DNA from: Betaproteobacteria bacterium
GTDB lineage: Bacteria > Pseudomonadota > Gammaproteobacteria > Burkholderiales > Casimicrobiaceae
Direction: 5' to 3'
Length of the DNA stretch: 64,000 nucleotides
NCBI GenBank assembly: GCA_016704895.1
Contig: JADIZG010000072.1
Coordinates: forward strand, 124,001 to 188,000
A program made the position numbers and the translations under genes. The notes under the pieces are model-generated. The model saw only the letters and a program-made list of their open reading frames with translations. It had not been told where the DNA came from and searched no databases. Below, piece by piece: positions 10,091 to 21,892 of the stretch; position 1 is the first letter of the stretch, and each line of letters opens with the position of its first letter.

Positions 10091-11008
10091 TTGGACATCA
10101 TACTGGTCAGCGGTGCGAGCGCGCGTGCGAAGACCCTCTCGCTCGACTGGCGTCACGGCGTTGCGGTCGCGCTCGCGGTCCTGGCCGCGCTGGTGCTGTT
10201 CACGCTGGTCTTCAACTACGCCACGCTCAGGTGGGCCGCGGCGGTCAAGCACCCTTGGCTGCAGGCGATCGTGCTCGCCGACCAGCGCGAGGAGGCGCAG
10301 CGGACGCAGGAGAAGGTACACGGCCACCTGAACGCGATGGCGCTCAAGCTCGGGGATCTCGAGGCGCAGGTGATGCGGCTCGACCACCTGGGCGAACGAC
10401 TCGCTCGCGTGGCGGGCCTCAAGCCTCAGGAACTGCCGGCCAAGGGAACCTCGCCCGGTCGCGGCGGCGCCGACTCGGCGACGGTCGCGCCGCGCGATCT
10501 CTCGGTCGAGGAGTTCTCGGCGCTGCTCGAGACCTTGCGCCGCAAGATCGACCAGCGCACTGACCAGCTCTCGGTCCTCGACGCCCTCCTGATCCAGAAT
10601 TCCGCGAGCCTCAAGTTCCTCCCCAGCCTGCTGCCGATCGTCGACGGCTGGTACTCGTCGAACTTCGGCTACCGGATCGATCCGTTCACGGGGCAGCAGT
10701 CCTATCACGAGGGCATCGATTTCCCGGCCGAGTCCGGAACGCCGATCGTCGCCGCCGCGAGCGGCAAGGTGATCCACGCGGAGGTGCACCGCGAGTACGG
10801 TAAAATGGTCGAAGTGGACCACGGCAACGGCCTTGTCTCGCGGTACGCGCATGCGTCGACGGTGGACGTGCGCGAAGGCGATCTCGTCGTGCGCGGGCAG
10901 CGGATCGCCTCGGTCGGGTCGACCGGCCGGTCGACGGGGCCGCATCTGCACTTCGAGGTCAGGCTGAACGGCGTGCCGCAGAACCCGGCGCGCTTCCTGC
11001 AGAACTAG
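10091..11008 (+). CDS. M23 family metallopeptidase (LytM-type), membrane anchored
   Basis: Likely a peptidoglycan endopeptidase, or a non-catalytic activator of amidases, facing the periplasm. After a short cytoplasmic start (LDIILVSGASARAKTLSL) comes one membrane helix, GVAVALAVLAALVLFTLVF, then a coiled-coil region at about residues 75-175 and the M23 domain: FGYRIDPFTGQQSYHEGIDF and HGNGLVSRYAHAS with GPHLHFEVRLNG. The zinc ligands (H in YHEGID, D, and H in HLHFEV) are present, so an active enzyme is likely. I start at TTG 10091 because the family normally begins M-x-I-I-x-V-S at this point; no ATG fits. secA follows. Confidence 0.85.
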   Translation: MDIILVSGASARAKTLSLDWRHGVAVALAVLAALVLFTLVFNYATLRWAAAVKHPWLQAIVLADQREEAQRTQEKVHGHLNAMALKLGDLEAQVMRLDHLGERLARVAGLKPQELPAKGTSPGRGGADSATVAPRDLSVEEFSALLETLRRKIDQRTDQLSVLDALLIQNSASLKFLPSLLPIVDGWYSSNFGYRIDPFTGQQSYHEGIDFPAESGTPIVAAASGKVIHAEVHREYGKMVEVDHGNGLVSRYAHASTVDVREGDLVVRGQRIASVGSTGRSTGPHLHFEVRLNGVPQNPARFLQN

Positions 11009-11122
11009 CGCGAGTCGCCGGCGCGTCCGCGCGTCCGGCTTCCCTCCTGGCGCCATGCGCGCCGACGCCGGGGCACCGGGGACGGCGGTGTCGTCCCGAG
11101 GGTTCGCGAATTCCTCCATCCG

Positions 11123-13833
<2,711 letters not shown>

Positions 13834-13848
<15 letters not shown>

Positions 13849-13888
13849 GCGGCTGAGGCTGCGGCGGGCTTCGGGGGGCGAGCCGCCC
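13834..13888 (+). terminator. Inverted repeat at the end of secA
   Basis: An 11-base perfect inverted repeat, GGGCGGCTCGC (13834-13844) and GCGAGCCGCCC (13878-13888), spans the secA stop with a 33-base loop. No T run follows, so it may stabilise the 3' end or help Rho-dependent termination rather than act as an intrinsic terminator. Confidence 0.35.
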
Positions 13889-14207
13889 TGAAGCCAGCGC
13901 GACGTGCCCAACGCGTTGGACCGGACGCCTGCGGCGCCGGTCAACGCGCCGAGCCCGTCGCCCGGTTGGACGCAGAACCGAGCGCATGGCGAGCGACGGG
14001 TGCCTTGGCGCGATGTCGGGCTCGCCCCATGTGCTCCCCGCTGCGCCGATCCGAACGCTTCCTTCCAGGCTGGTTTTCTTCCCGGCATGGCGCGCGCTCG
14101 CGCCGGACGGCATCCGGCTATCATTCGCTACTGCCGCCCCGCGCTCGACGCGCGGCCACAAGTGACGCGACGTCACCGGCTCCTGTCAACTGACTCCTGG
14201 CTCCTGA
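13889..14207. other. secA-argJ gap without a gene
   Basis: I find no convincing gene or RNA here; the open frames have shadow-type Arg/Ala composition. The last 36 bases, directly before the argJ start, carry a short CTCCTG-rich repeat (14172-14207) that recurs upstream of livH, with a partial inverted copy after livK. A TATCAT hexamer near 14120 could be a -10 but has no clear -35. Confidence 0.5.
14172..14207 (+). repeat. CTCCTG-rich dispersed repeat, copy 1
   Basis: This block ends at the base before the argJ ATG. Its 13-mer ACCGGCTCCTGTC (14175-14187) is identical to 51393-51405, just before the livH start. Its 13-mer GTCAACTGACTCC (14185-14197) is identical in inverted orientation to 51115-51127, just after livK. 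Exact 13-mer matches at three gene borders suggest a dispersed element. Confidence 0.5.
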
Positions 14208-15437
14208 ATGCCCGTCAACTACACGCCCCCGACGCCCGAATCGCTGCTTCCCGTTCCAGGCATCGCGCTCGGCGCCGCCGCAGGCCGCATCAAGAACTGG
14301 GACCGCAACGACGTGCTCCTGGTCGTCTGCGAGCCCGGCACGGTCGCCGCCGGCGTGTTCACGAAGAACCGCTTCTGCGCGGCGCCGGTGATCGTGTGCC
14401 GCAGGCACCTCGCATCGAGCGGGCAGTTGCGCGCCCTCGTGGTCAACGCCGGCAACGCGAACGCCGGCACCGGCAAGCGCGGCATCGCCGATGCCGAGAC
14501 GACGGCCGCTGCCGTCGCGTCGATGCTCGCGTGCCCGATGCAGCAGGTGCTGCCGTTCTCGACCGGCGTCATCATGGAGCCGCTGCCGGTCGACCGGCTG
14601 GTCGCCGCGCTGCCCGCTGCGCGGGCGGCGGCGCGCGAGGACGGATGGTTCGACGCGGCGCGGGCGATCATGACGACCGACACGGTGCCGAAGGGGGCGT
14701 CGCGGCGCACGACGATCGACGGTGCGCCGGTCACGGTCACCGGCATCGCGAAGGGCGCCGGCATGATCCATCCGGACATGGCGACGATGCTTTCGTTCGT
14801 CGCGACCGACGCCCCGGTCGACCGGGCGCTCCTGGCGACGATCGCGCGCGAGGTCGCGGACGTCTCGTTCAACGGCGCCACCGTCGACGGCGACACGTCG
14901 ACCAACGACAGCTTCGTGATCGCCGCGACCGGCAGGGCGCGCATCGCGCCGATCGCTCGCGCCGACGATCCGCGCCTCCCGGCGCTGCGCGCCGCGATCG
15001 AGGGTGTCGCGGTCGACCTCGCCCAGGCGATCGTGCGCGACGGCGAGGGGGCGACGAAGTTCATCGCGATCCGCGTCGAGGGCGGGAGCACGGTCGACGA
15101 GTGCAGGGCGGTCGCGTTCGGCATCGCGCACTCGCCGCTCGTCAAGACCGCGTTCTTCGCATCGGACCCGAATCTCGGCCGCATCGTGTGCGCGATCGGC
15201 AACACCGCGGCCCCGGACACCGATCCCGGGCGCGTCTCGTTCTGGCTCGACGACGTGCTCGTCGTCGACCACGGCGGGCGCGCGGCCTCGTACCGCGAGG
15301 AGGACGGGCAGCGCGTGATGAAGCAGGACGAGATCGCCGTGCGCGTCGACCTCGGGCGGGGTTCCGCGCGCGCGACGGTATGGACCTGCGACTTCTCGCA
15401 CGACTACGTGTCGATCAACGCCGACTACCGGTCATGA
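14208..15437 (+). CDS. argJ: ArgJ, bifunctional ornithine acetyltransferase / N-acetylglutamate synthase
   Basis: Recycles the acetyl group in arginine synthesis: it transfers acetyl from N-acetylornithine to glutamate and, in bifunctional forms, also uses acetyl-CoA. The 409-residue protein is made as one chain that cleaves itself before a threonine. The cleavage motif is clear in KGAGMIHPDMATMLSF (cut between A and T). Also seen are AAGVFTKNRFCAAPV, VVNAGNANAGTGKRG, the oxyanion region LPFSTGVIMEPLP and the Ntn-type half STNDSFVI. The end overlaps the next gene (ATGA). A repeat block lies immediately before the start codon, and there is no good ribosome site. Confidence 0.96.
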   Translation: MPVNYTPPTPESLLPVPGIALGAAAGRIKNWDRNDVLLVVCEPGTVAAGVFTKNRFCAAPVIVCRRHLASSGQLRALVVNAGNANAGTGKRGIADAETTAAAVASMLACPMQQVLPFSTGVIMEPLPVDRLVAALPAARAAAREDGWFDAARAIMTTDTVPKGASRRTTIDGAPVTVTGIAKGAGMIHPDMATMLSFVATDAPVDRALLATIAREVADVSFNGATVDGDTSTNDSFVIAATGRARIAPIARADDPRLPALRAAIEGVAVDLAQAIVRDGEGATKFIAIRVEGGSTVDECRAVAFGIAHSPLVKTAFFASDPNLGRIVCAIGNTAAPDTDPGRVSFWLDDVLVVDHGGRAASYREEDGQRVMKQDEIAVRVDLGRGSARATVWTCDFSHDYVSINADYRS

Positions 15438-16038
15438 GCGCCGGCAAGCGGGCCGCCGTCCCCGACCCGCTCGACGCGCTCGTGGCGCGCGCGGAGGGCG
15501 TGCTCGCGCGCTTCGAGGCGCTGCTTCCGCCGGTCGCGCCGGATCCCGACTGGGCGAAGGTGACCGCCGCGCGCTGGCGCAAGCGCGGCGACCGCGGATG
15601 GCTCGCGCCCGTCGTGGATACAAGGCGCTCAAGGTCGCGCTCGACGGGTCGATCGCGGGGCCGTCGGGCAACGTGGTGATCTACGCGACGTCGAACCGCC
15701 GGCACCTGCTGCCCGAGTACATGAGCGAGAACCTGGAGACGAAGCACGTGGGCGACGAGGTGCACCCCGGCGAGTCGGTCGAGGAGAAGATCTCGCTGTC
15801 CGAGCGCTTCGGCCTGTGGATCTCGTTCTACCCGTTCGCGCAGGACGACTATCTCGCCGCGGTGGCCGGCTGGCTCGCGTCGTTCGGCGTCGGCGCGCCC
15901 GCGAGCGCGAAGGAGGCCGACGCGCGCACGCGCGAGGCGCTGCAGTTCGCGCTGCAGCGCGGATCGCGCTCGGGACGCGTGGCCTGGCAGTTCGCGAAGC
16001 TCTGGGCCGGCCAGCAGGCGTTGAGGCGCCGGTCCTGA
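15434..16038 (+). pseudogene. DUF815-type AAA ATPase with its central ATPase core missing
   Basis: The intact family has about 290 residues: an N-terminal region ending W-R-K-R-G-D-R-G-W-L, a P-loop ATPase core, and a C-terminal part. Here the N part (15434 to about 15617) reads normally up to RWRKRGDRGWLAPV, then jumps, in another frame, to GYKALKVALDGSIAGPSGNV and on through IYATSNRRHLLPEYMSENLE to the stop at 16038. About 90 residues, including Walker A and B, are absent, so this allele cannot bind ATP. The junction at about 15617 also shifts the frame. Either a deletion has killed the gene or the assembly collapsed here. The start overlaps the argJ stop, and the MutT gene follows after two bases. 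Confidence 0.75.
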
Positions 16039-16040
16039 CG

Positions 16041-16992
16041 ATGGGCGTGACGCGCGTCGCGGCCGCGGTCGTCGTGCGCGCCGACGGCAGCGTGCTGCTC
16101 GCGCAGCGCCCCGCGGGCAAGCCCTACGCGGGCTACTGGGAGTTCCCGGGCGGGAAGCTCGAGCCGGGCGAGTCGCCGCGCGACGCGCTCGCGCGAGAGC
16201 TCGTCGAGGAGCTCGGCATCGTCGTGCGTCGCGCCGCGCCCTGGATCGTGCAGGAGCACGTCTACCCGCACGCGCACGTCGAGCTCCACTTCTTCCGCGT
16301 GTTCGCCTTCGACGGCGAGCCGGTCGGCCACGACGGCCAGGCGTTCTCGTGGCAGCGTCCCGGGGCGTTCGACGTCGCGCCGCTCCTGCCGGCCAACACC
16401 CGCGTCCTCGACGCGCTCGCGCTGCCCCCGGCAATGGGTATCACGTGCGCGGAGGATCTGGGCGAGGAAGCGTTTCTCGCGCGCGCGGAACGCGCGTTCG
16501 CGCGGGGTCTCCGGCTCGTCCAGCTGCGCGAGAAGACGTGGCCGGCCGCGCGTCGCGACGCGTTCGCGCGGCGGCTCGTCCCGCTCGCGCACGCGCACGG
16601 CGCGACGGTCGTGGTCAACGGCAGGGCGGACGACGCGCTGCGCGTGGGCGCGGATGGCACGCACTGGACGTCGGCGTCGCTCGCTGCGGCGGCGCGCGCG
16701 GCCCGAAGGCATGCTGATCGGAGCGTCGTGCCACACGCGCGAGGAGCTTGCGCGCGCCGCGGCGCTCGGCGTCGACTACGCGGTCGTCGGCCCGGTCCTG
16801 GCGACGACGACGCACCCGGGCGCGACGCCGCTCGGCTGGGACGGCTTCGCGCGCACGATCGAGCACACGCGCGTGCCCGTCTACGCACTCGGCGGGCTGC
16901 AGTCGGCGGATCTCGGCACGGCGCTGGACCATGGCGCGCATGGCATCGCGATGCGTCGCGGCGCCTGGGACCGAGGCGGGGCCGCCGGGTGA
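16041..16992 (+). CDS. MutT (Nudix) hydrolase fused to a ThiE-like domain (frame break)
   Basis: The N-terminal half is a MutT-type Nudix enzyme, expected to clear 8-oxo-dGTP: GYWEFPGGKLEPGESPRDAL and then ARELVEELGI complete the Nudix box GX5EX7REUXEEXGU. The C-terminal half resembles thiamine-phosphate synthase (TIM barrel): RLVQLREKTW, ATVVVNGRADDALRVGADG, GASCHTREELARAAALGVDY and VPVYALGGL. Such MutT-ThiE fusions of about 310 residues are common in proteobacteria, and the second domain's activity is uncertain. The frame breaks at about 16688-16704 in a GC-rich stretch; joining the two frames gives one normal-length protein, so an indel error is likely. yacG converges from the other strand. 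Confidence 0.85.
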
Positions 16993-17007
16993 CGCGCGGA
17001 TCGTCGC

Positions 17008-17223
17008 TCAGGTCCCGCGCGGGCCCTCGCCTGGCGGCAGGGCCTCGTCGTCGTCCTGCTCCACGGCGGGAACCCGATACGACTCGCTCAGCCACGCGCC
17101 GAGATCGACCTGCTTGCAGCGCTGCGAGCAGAACGGCCGCCAGCGCGTATCGGCGCTCGCGCCGATCGCGGTCCTGCAAGTCGGGCAGCGACGTGCGAGT
17201 GCGTCTTCGCCGCTTCGGCTCAT
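17008..17223 (-). CDS. yacG: YacG zinc-binding protein, DNA gyrase inhibitor family
   Basis: Small zinc protein that in E. coli binds GyrB and inhibits gyrase. The 71-residue product has the four-cysteine site CPTC ... FCSQRCKQVDLGAWLSESYRVP, which is diagnostic for the family, and an acidic tail EQDDDEALPPGEG. I start at ATG 17223 because it gives the standard length; the frame is open further upstream but the extra residues look non-coding. In most betaproteobacteria yacG directly follows zapD on the same strand. Here about 3.9 kb of other genes lie between them. Confidence 0.93.
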   Translation of the reverse strand: MSRSGEDALARRCPTCRTAIGASADTRWRPFCSQRCKQVDLGAWLSESYRVPAVEQDDDEALPPGEGPRGT

Positions 17224-17303
17224 GGCGTGGCGGTTGCGCTGCGCGGGCGCGGGGTCGTGCGTCGGTGGGGCAACGTGCGGAGCTCCGTGGAAGGTCCGAT
17301 TGT

Positions 17304-18425
17304 ATGCCCGGACAGGAGTTGGCCGATTTGCCGGCACGCGCAGCATCCGCCTCCCTCATCTCCGCTCGAGCGCTGCCGGAGCCTGCGCACTCTCCGGATG
17401 TGGCAAGCAGGCGCACCGCACCGCCCGCGGGCGCTGCATCGACCGCGCGTCGAACGCTCTGCCTCGCGCTCGCCGGGTGCGCCTGCGCAGTGGCGGCCGG
17501 CCCGACCCGGGGCCAGGCGATGGCCGTCGATGCCTGGCCGGCCCGACCGGTCCGCGTGGTCGTCGGCACGCCGGCGGGATCGACGTACGATTTCATGCTG
17601 CGCGCGATGCAGGAACCGCTGCGCGCGGCGCTCGGCCAGCCGATCGTGATCGAGTACCGGGTCGGCGCCGATCAGATCCTCGCGGCGCGCATGGTCGCCG
17701 GCGCCGCGGGCGACGGATACACGCTGCTCGCCGGTACCCGGACGCAGTTCGCGGTGAACCCGGTGACACACGCGAGTCTGGGCTACGACTCCGATCGCGA
17801 CCTGGTCCCGATCACCTTCCTCGGCAGCCAGATCCTCCTCGTGGCCGTGCATCCGTCGCTGCCCGTGCGGACGCTTGCCGAACTCGCGGCGTGGTCGCGC
17901 GCGCACCCGGACAGGATCAACTACGGCGCGGGATCGGGCGCGCTCATGCTTGCGGGCGAGGCGCTGAAGGCCGCCATCGGTGCCGACATGACCCACGTGC
18001 CCTACAACGGTCTCGCGCCGACGCTCCAGGCGATGATCGCCGGGGACGTGCAGGTCGGAATCGTCGACGTCGCCTCGGCGCAGGCGTCGATTCGTGCCGG
18101 TCGCGTGCGCGCGCTCGTGGTCAGCGGTCGCGGGCGCCTGCCCCAGCTGCCCGACGTCCCCACGTTCATCGAGGCGGGATACCCGTCCGCGGACCTCCCG
18201 TTGTGGAACGCGCTGTTCGCTCCCGCCGGTACGCCGGAGGCGATTCTCGCGCGCGTGCGCGCAGCGTTCGTCAAGGTGCTGGAGGAGCCCGAGGTGGTCG
18301 CCAAGCTGCTCGAGGCGGGCGTGGTACCTGAAACGTCCACACCCGACGCGCTGGGGGAGCGGTTGCTGCAGGAGCGAGCCGAGGTCGCCGCGCTGGTCAA
18401 GTCGCTGGGCATCGCGCCGAAGTGA
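17304..18425 (+). CDS. Bug/TctC-family periplasmic solute-binding protein 1
   Basis: Binding protein of the tripartite tricarboxylate transporter type; these bind small carboxylates or other metabolites in the periplasm, and many exist without their own membrane partners. Seen are a signal peptide (TLCLALAGCACAVAAG), then WPARPVRVVVGTPAGSTYDF, QPIVIEYRVGADQI, YDSDRDLVPITFLG, THVPYNGLAPTLQAMIAGDV and LPQLPDVPTFIEAGYP, all hallmark Bug segments. ATG 17304 has GGAAGG nine bases upstream but leaves about 47 residues before the signal hydrophobic core; GTG 17400 would give a more normal signal peptide. No TctA/TctB genes are nearby. Confidence 0.85.
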   Translation: MPGQELADLPARAASASLISARALPEPAHSPDVASRRTAPPAGAASTARRTLCLALAGCACAVAAGPTRGQAMAVDAWPARPVRVVVGTPAGSTYDFMLRAMQEPLRAALGQPIVIEYRVGADQILAARMVAGAAGDGYTLLAGTRTQFAVNPVTHASLGYDSDRDLVPITFLGSQILLVAVHPSLPVRTLAELAAWSRAHPDRINYGAGSGALMLAGEALKAAIGADMTHVPYNGLAPTLQAMIAGDVQVGIVDVASAQASIRAGRVRALVVSGRGRLPQLPDVPTFIEAGYPSADLPLWNALFAPAGTPEAILARVRAAFVKVLEEPEVVAKLLEAGVVPETSTPDALGERLLQERAEVAALVKSLGIAPK

Positions 18426-18539
18426 CGTTGGTCCGGCATTCATGGTTTCGCCGTGCGCCGGCTCGGCGGGGGTGGGCTGTCGCGCGCTGCGACGCGGGCG
18501 CGGGTATCATCGCGCGACATTTCCATCCGATCTTTCCCG

Positions 18540-19542
18540 ATGAACCTCCCGCTCCCGTCCTTCCTGGTCCTGACGGCGCTGCTGCGCGCGCTCGGATCGC
18601 TCGCGGCCGTCGCACTCCTGGTGGCTGCTTCCGCGTCCGCGGCGCTCGCTCCGGGGCCCGCCTCGCAAGCCATCCGGATCGTCGTAGGCGTCAGCCCGGG
18701 CGTGGGCGCCGACGTCACCGCGCGCCTGCTGGCGCAAGGGCTCGAGGCCGAGCTCGGCGAGCCGGTGATCGTCGACAACCGCCCCGGCGCCGAAGGGTTC
18801 ATTGCCGCGCGCCAGGTGGCGTCCGCGCCGCCCGACGGACGCACGCTCCTCTTCGCGCTCGGGTCGCAGTTCGCGATCAACCCGGCGATCTTCGCGAGCC
18901 TGCCGTACGATCCGCAGCGCGACTTCGCGCCGATCACGCTGCTCGCGCGGCAACCCGCGCTCGTTGTCGTGCACCCGTCGCTGCCGGTGACCACGCTGCG
19001 CGAGCTCGCCGACTACACGCGTGCACACGTCGACCGTCGATTACGGCACCGGCTCGAGCACCTTCATGCTGATCGCCGAATCGTTCAAGTTCCGCGCCGG
19101 TGCCGACATGCAGCACATCCCCTTCAATAGCGCGGGGCACGCGCACGCGGCGCTCCTCGCCGGCACCGTGCAGGTCTCGGTGCTGCCCGGAGTCGGCGTG
19201 ATCGGTTCGGCGCAGGCCGGTCGCATCCGCGTCCTCGCGGTATCGGGGGACAAGCGCCTGCGCCAGCTCCCCGGTGTGCCCACCTTCGCTGAATCGGGCC
19301 AGGGAGACGAGGTGCCGGTGTGGAACGCGTTGCTCGCGCCCGCCGGCACGCCGCCTCGCGTGGTCGACATGATCCGGGCGGCGGTTCTGCGCGTGCTCGC
19401 CCAACCGTCGATACGCGAGCGCTGGACGGCGGACGGCCAGGTCCTCGTCGGCAGCACGCCCGAGGAACTCGCCGCGACGATCCTGCGCGACACGGAACGC
19501 ATGAAGGCGCTGGTGAAGGCGATCGCGCTGCCGCTGCGCTGA
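18540..19542 (+). CDS. Bug/TctC-family periplasmic solute-binding protein 2 (frame break)
   Basis: A second Bug protein, a diverged paralogue of the upstream one. It has a signal peptide (residues about 18-40, VALLVAASASAALA), then IRIVVGVSPGVGADVTARL, EPVIVDNRPGAEGFIAA, LPYDPQRDFAPITLLA, and, after a frame break at about 19030-19036, VDYGTGSSTFMLIAESFK, QHIPFNSAGHAHAALLAG and LRQLPGVPTFAESGQ. One extra base near GTCGACCGTCGA explains the break; both halves are otherwise well conserved, so this is an indel error or a very recent inactivation. The gene ends 10 bases from the convergent ligase gene. Confidence 0.8.
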
Positions 19543-19552
19543 CCGCCGTGCG

Positions 19553-20985
19553 TCAGCGCGGGCTGCGCGAGGCGCCGGGAACGAGCTGCGCGAGCGCGGC
19601 GCGGACGACCTTGCCGTTCTGGTTGCGCGGAATCGCCCGCATCCGAAGCACGTACGCCGGAACGTAGATCCCGAGCTGCTCGCGGCATTGCAGCTTGAAC
19701 GCCTCGAAGTCGAAGGTGGGATCGGTCACGATCGCGAGGCCGACCCGGTCGATGCCGACGTCGGACGGGTAGGAGAACGCGGCGACGTCGGCGATGCCCC
19801 GCATCTCGAGGACCAAGCCCTCGAGGCGCTCGGGCGCGATCTTCGCTCCGCCGATGTTGATGCGTTCGTCGTCCCGGCCGGCGATCACCAGCATGCCGTC
19901 GGGATCGATGTGACCCAGGTCGCCGGATTCGAACCACCCGTCGCGAAACGGGTCGTTCGGCCCCGAACCGTCGGCATAGCCGCGTGCGCAGGTCGCTCCG
20001 CGAAAGCGCAAGCGGCCTTCCGAGCCGCGGGGAAGCGGGGCACCATTCGCGTCGACGACCGCAACCTCGACGCCGCCAGGCATCAGGCGCCCGGCCGCGC
20101 CCGGGCGGCCGGCGATTTCCTGCCACGGCGAGTGGGTCACGACGCCGCACTCGGTCGACCCATAGAGCACGTGGATGTGCGGGCTCACGCGCTCGATCGC
20201 GTGCCTGGCGAGCCGTCCGGTCAGGCGGCCACCGCTGACTTCGACGTAGCCGAGCGACGGGAACGGCACGGCGTCGCGCGGCAAGCCCGCGACGAACTGG
20301 GCGAGAATCGCCGGCGGGATGACCAGCGCGTTCACGCGGTGCCGCGCGATCGCCTGCGCCAGCGCCTCGATCGGAGTTGCGCCGACGACGGCTGCGCCGC
20401 TGGCGAACGCGTGCATCGTGACCTGCAGGCCGTAGTTCGCGTGGAGCCTGACCATCGACAGCAGGCGCGGCGCAGGCGGAGACGGACCGCACGCCCTCGC
20501 GCCTCGAGCCGCGCGAAGACCTCGTCGTGCGAAAACGCGATGGCTTTCGGCCGGCCGGTGGTACCCGAGGTGTGAGAGAGCCGGAAGACCGCCTGGCCGC
20601 CGTCGTGCACGGCGACCCGAGCCCCGTGCGACGACGGCACCTCCAACCAATCGTCGGCGACGCGCACCGTGGGGGCGACGCTGCTCGGTTCGCGCCCGGG
20701 CGACGCCGTGCACGCGTCGCAGCGGTCGCCCGCGGCGAGACGGTCGATCGACTCCGCTCCGATGCGGGCGAGCGCCATGATGACGGCCAGCATCGGGAGC
20801 CCGTCGTCGAGCGCGGTCGTGACGCGCTGCCCCGCGCGCACGCCGGCGTCGAGCAGGCGCTGCGCGACCGCGTCGATGATCGCGTCGAGCGCAGCGTGGG
20901 TGACGCCGGAACGCCGCTCGTCGATCCAGGCGACGGCGTCGGGTCGGGTCGCCGCGTTTGCGCGGAAGATGTCCGAGACGTTCAT
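19553..20985 (-). CDS. AMP-binding (adenylate-forming) ligase, acyl-CoA synthetase-like (frame break)
   Basis: ANL-superfamily enzyme that would activate a carboxylic acid as acyl-AMP, probably for CoA transfer; the substrate is unknown. The N-terminal part has the P-loop SHTSGTTGRPKAIAFSHDE. The C-terminal part, in another frame, has LYGSTECGVVTHSPW, GWFESGDLGHIDPDG, GRDDERINIGGAKI and the catalytic-lysine motif RNQNGKVVRAAL. The two frames join at the short G run (minus strand) at 20494-20496: adding one G restores RLEARGACGPSPPAP and an even length of about 477 residues. It shares the apparent insertion between yacG and zapD with two Bug proteins, suggesting uptake and activation of one acid. 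Confidence 0.8.
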
Positions 20986-21085
20986 TGGGGCGCCCTGGTC
21001 CGCGCGATGCCGACAGGTGGGGTCGAGAGGGGTGCGGACGGGAAATGGCGCCCGATCGTCGTCCGGCGACCGAGCGCGCGTCGCG

Positions 21086-21844
21086 CTACAGATTGCAGAA
21101 CGCGAGCTCGAACTCGACGTCGCGGTCGTAGACGGTCCCGCGGTCCATGCCGGTGACGTCGATGAACCGGATGTTCAGCGCGTACTTGTTCGCGCTGATC
21201 TCGGGCACGCACGCGAGGTCGCGCGCGACGGTGAGCCGCAGGAGCTGCGCGACCTTGGCCGTCGTCAGCATCAGCTGGAACACGCCGCGGTAGGCGATGT
21301 GCCGGCCGGACCGGCCGTTCTCGCGCAGCAGGCGCAGCACGATCGCGAGTCCCGCGAGCACCGGCTCGAACGGCTCGATCCACCCGCGCAGGTCCGCTCG
21401 CCGCGCCTCGGCGTCGCGGTGCAGCCACCAGTGGTAGGCCGGCAGGTCGAACTCGCACGCTCCGCCGGGGATGCCGCTGCGCTGCTTGATCGCCATCAGC
21501 CACTCGTTCTCGCGCAGGTGCGCGCCGAGCTTGCCGGACGCCGCGAGCAGCTGCGCGGTGACGCCGTCGATGTCGGCGAGCAGCGCGTCGAGCGCCTCGG
21601 TCTCGATCCGCGGATTCGCGCGCAGCGGGCCGAGGACCTGCCGCTGGCGCTCGAGCTCCTGCAGGAGCTCGGTCTTGAGGTCGGCGCGGGCCGCGATGTC
21701 GGCGATCTCGAACAGCGACGCGAGCGCGGCGTGGTGATCCTGCGGCAGGTCGCCCTCCGCGTACACGGAAAGGCGCGAGTAGACGTCCTCGAGCCGCATC
21801 AGCGTCCGGATGCGCTCGTTGAGCGGGTGTTCGTAGCGGATCAT
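21086..21844 (-). CDS. zapD: ZapD, FtsZ-associated cell-division factor
   Basis: Cytoplasmic protein that bundles FtsZ filaments by binding the FtsZ C-terminal peptide. The 252-residue product is standard length and shows the family start IRYEHPLNERIRTLMRLED and inner motifs LLQELERQRQVL, GGACEFDLPAYHWWLHRD, IAYRGVFQLML and VPEISANKYALNIRF. It is transcribed with coaE and the pil genes (coaE ends 49 bases upstream). The FtsZ partner peptide is present in this window at the ftsZ C terminus. Confidence 0.95.
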   Translation of the reverse strand: MIRYEHPLNERIRTLMRLEDVYSRLSVYAEGDLPQDHHAALASLFEIADIAARADLKTELLQELERQRQVLGPLRANPRIETEALDALLADIDGVTAQLLAASGKLGAHLRENEWLMAIKQRSGIPGGACEFDLPAYHWWLHRDAEARRADLRGWIEPFEPVLAGLAIVLRLLRENGRSGRHIAYRGVFQLMLTTAKVAQLLRLTVARDLACVPEISANKYALNIRFIDVTGMDRGTVYDRDVEFELAFCNL

Positions 21845-21892
21845 CGCGGGCTGTCGTCGCCGAGCGCCATTGTCCGCGAATCGCCCGCCGGA

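Noticed and set aside
11009..11122. secM-like arrest peptide upstream of secA
   Set aside because: The gap is only 114 bases and has no frame with a signal sequence or arrest motif.
17224..21085. Insertion sequence or integrase behind the yacG-zapD insertion
   Set aside because: No transposase or integrase motif and no clear terminal or direct repeats at the ends.
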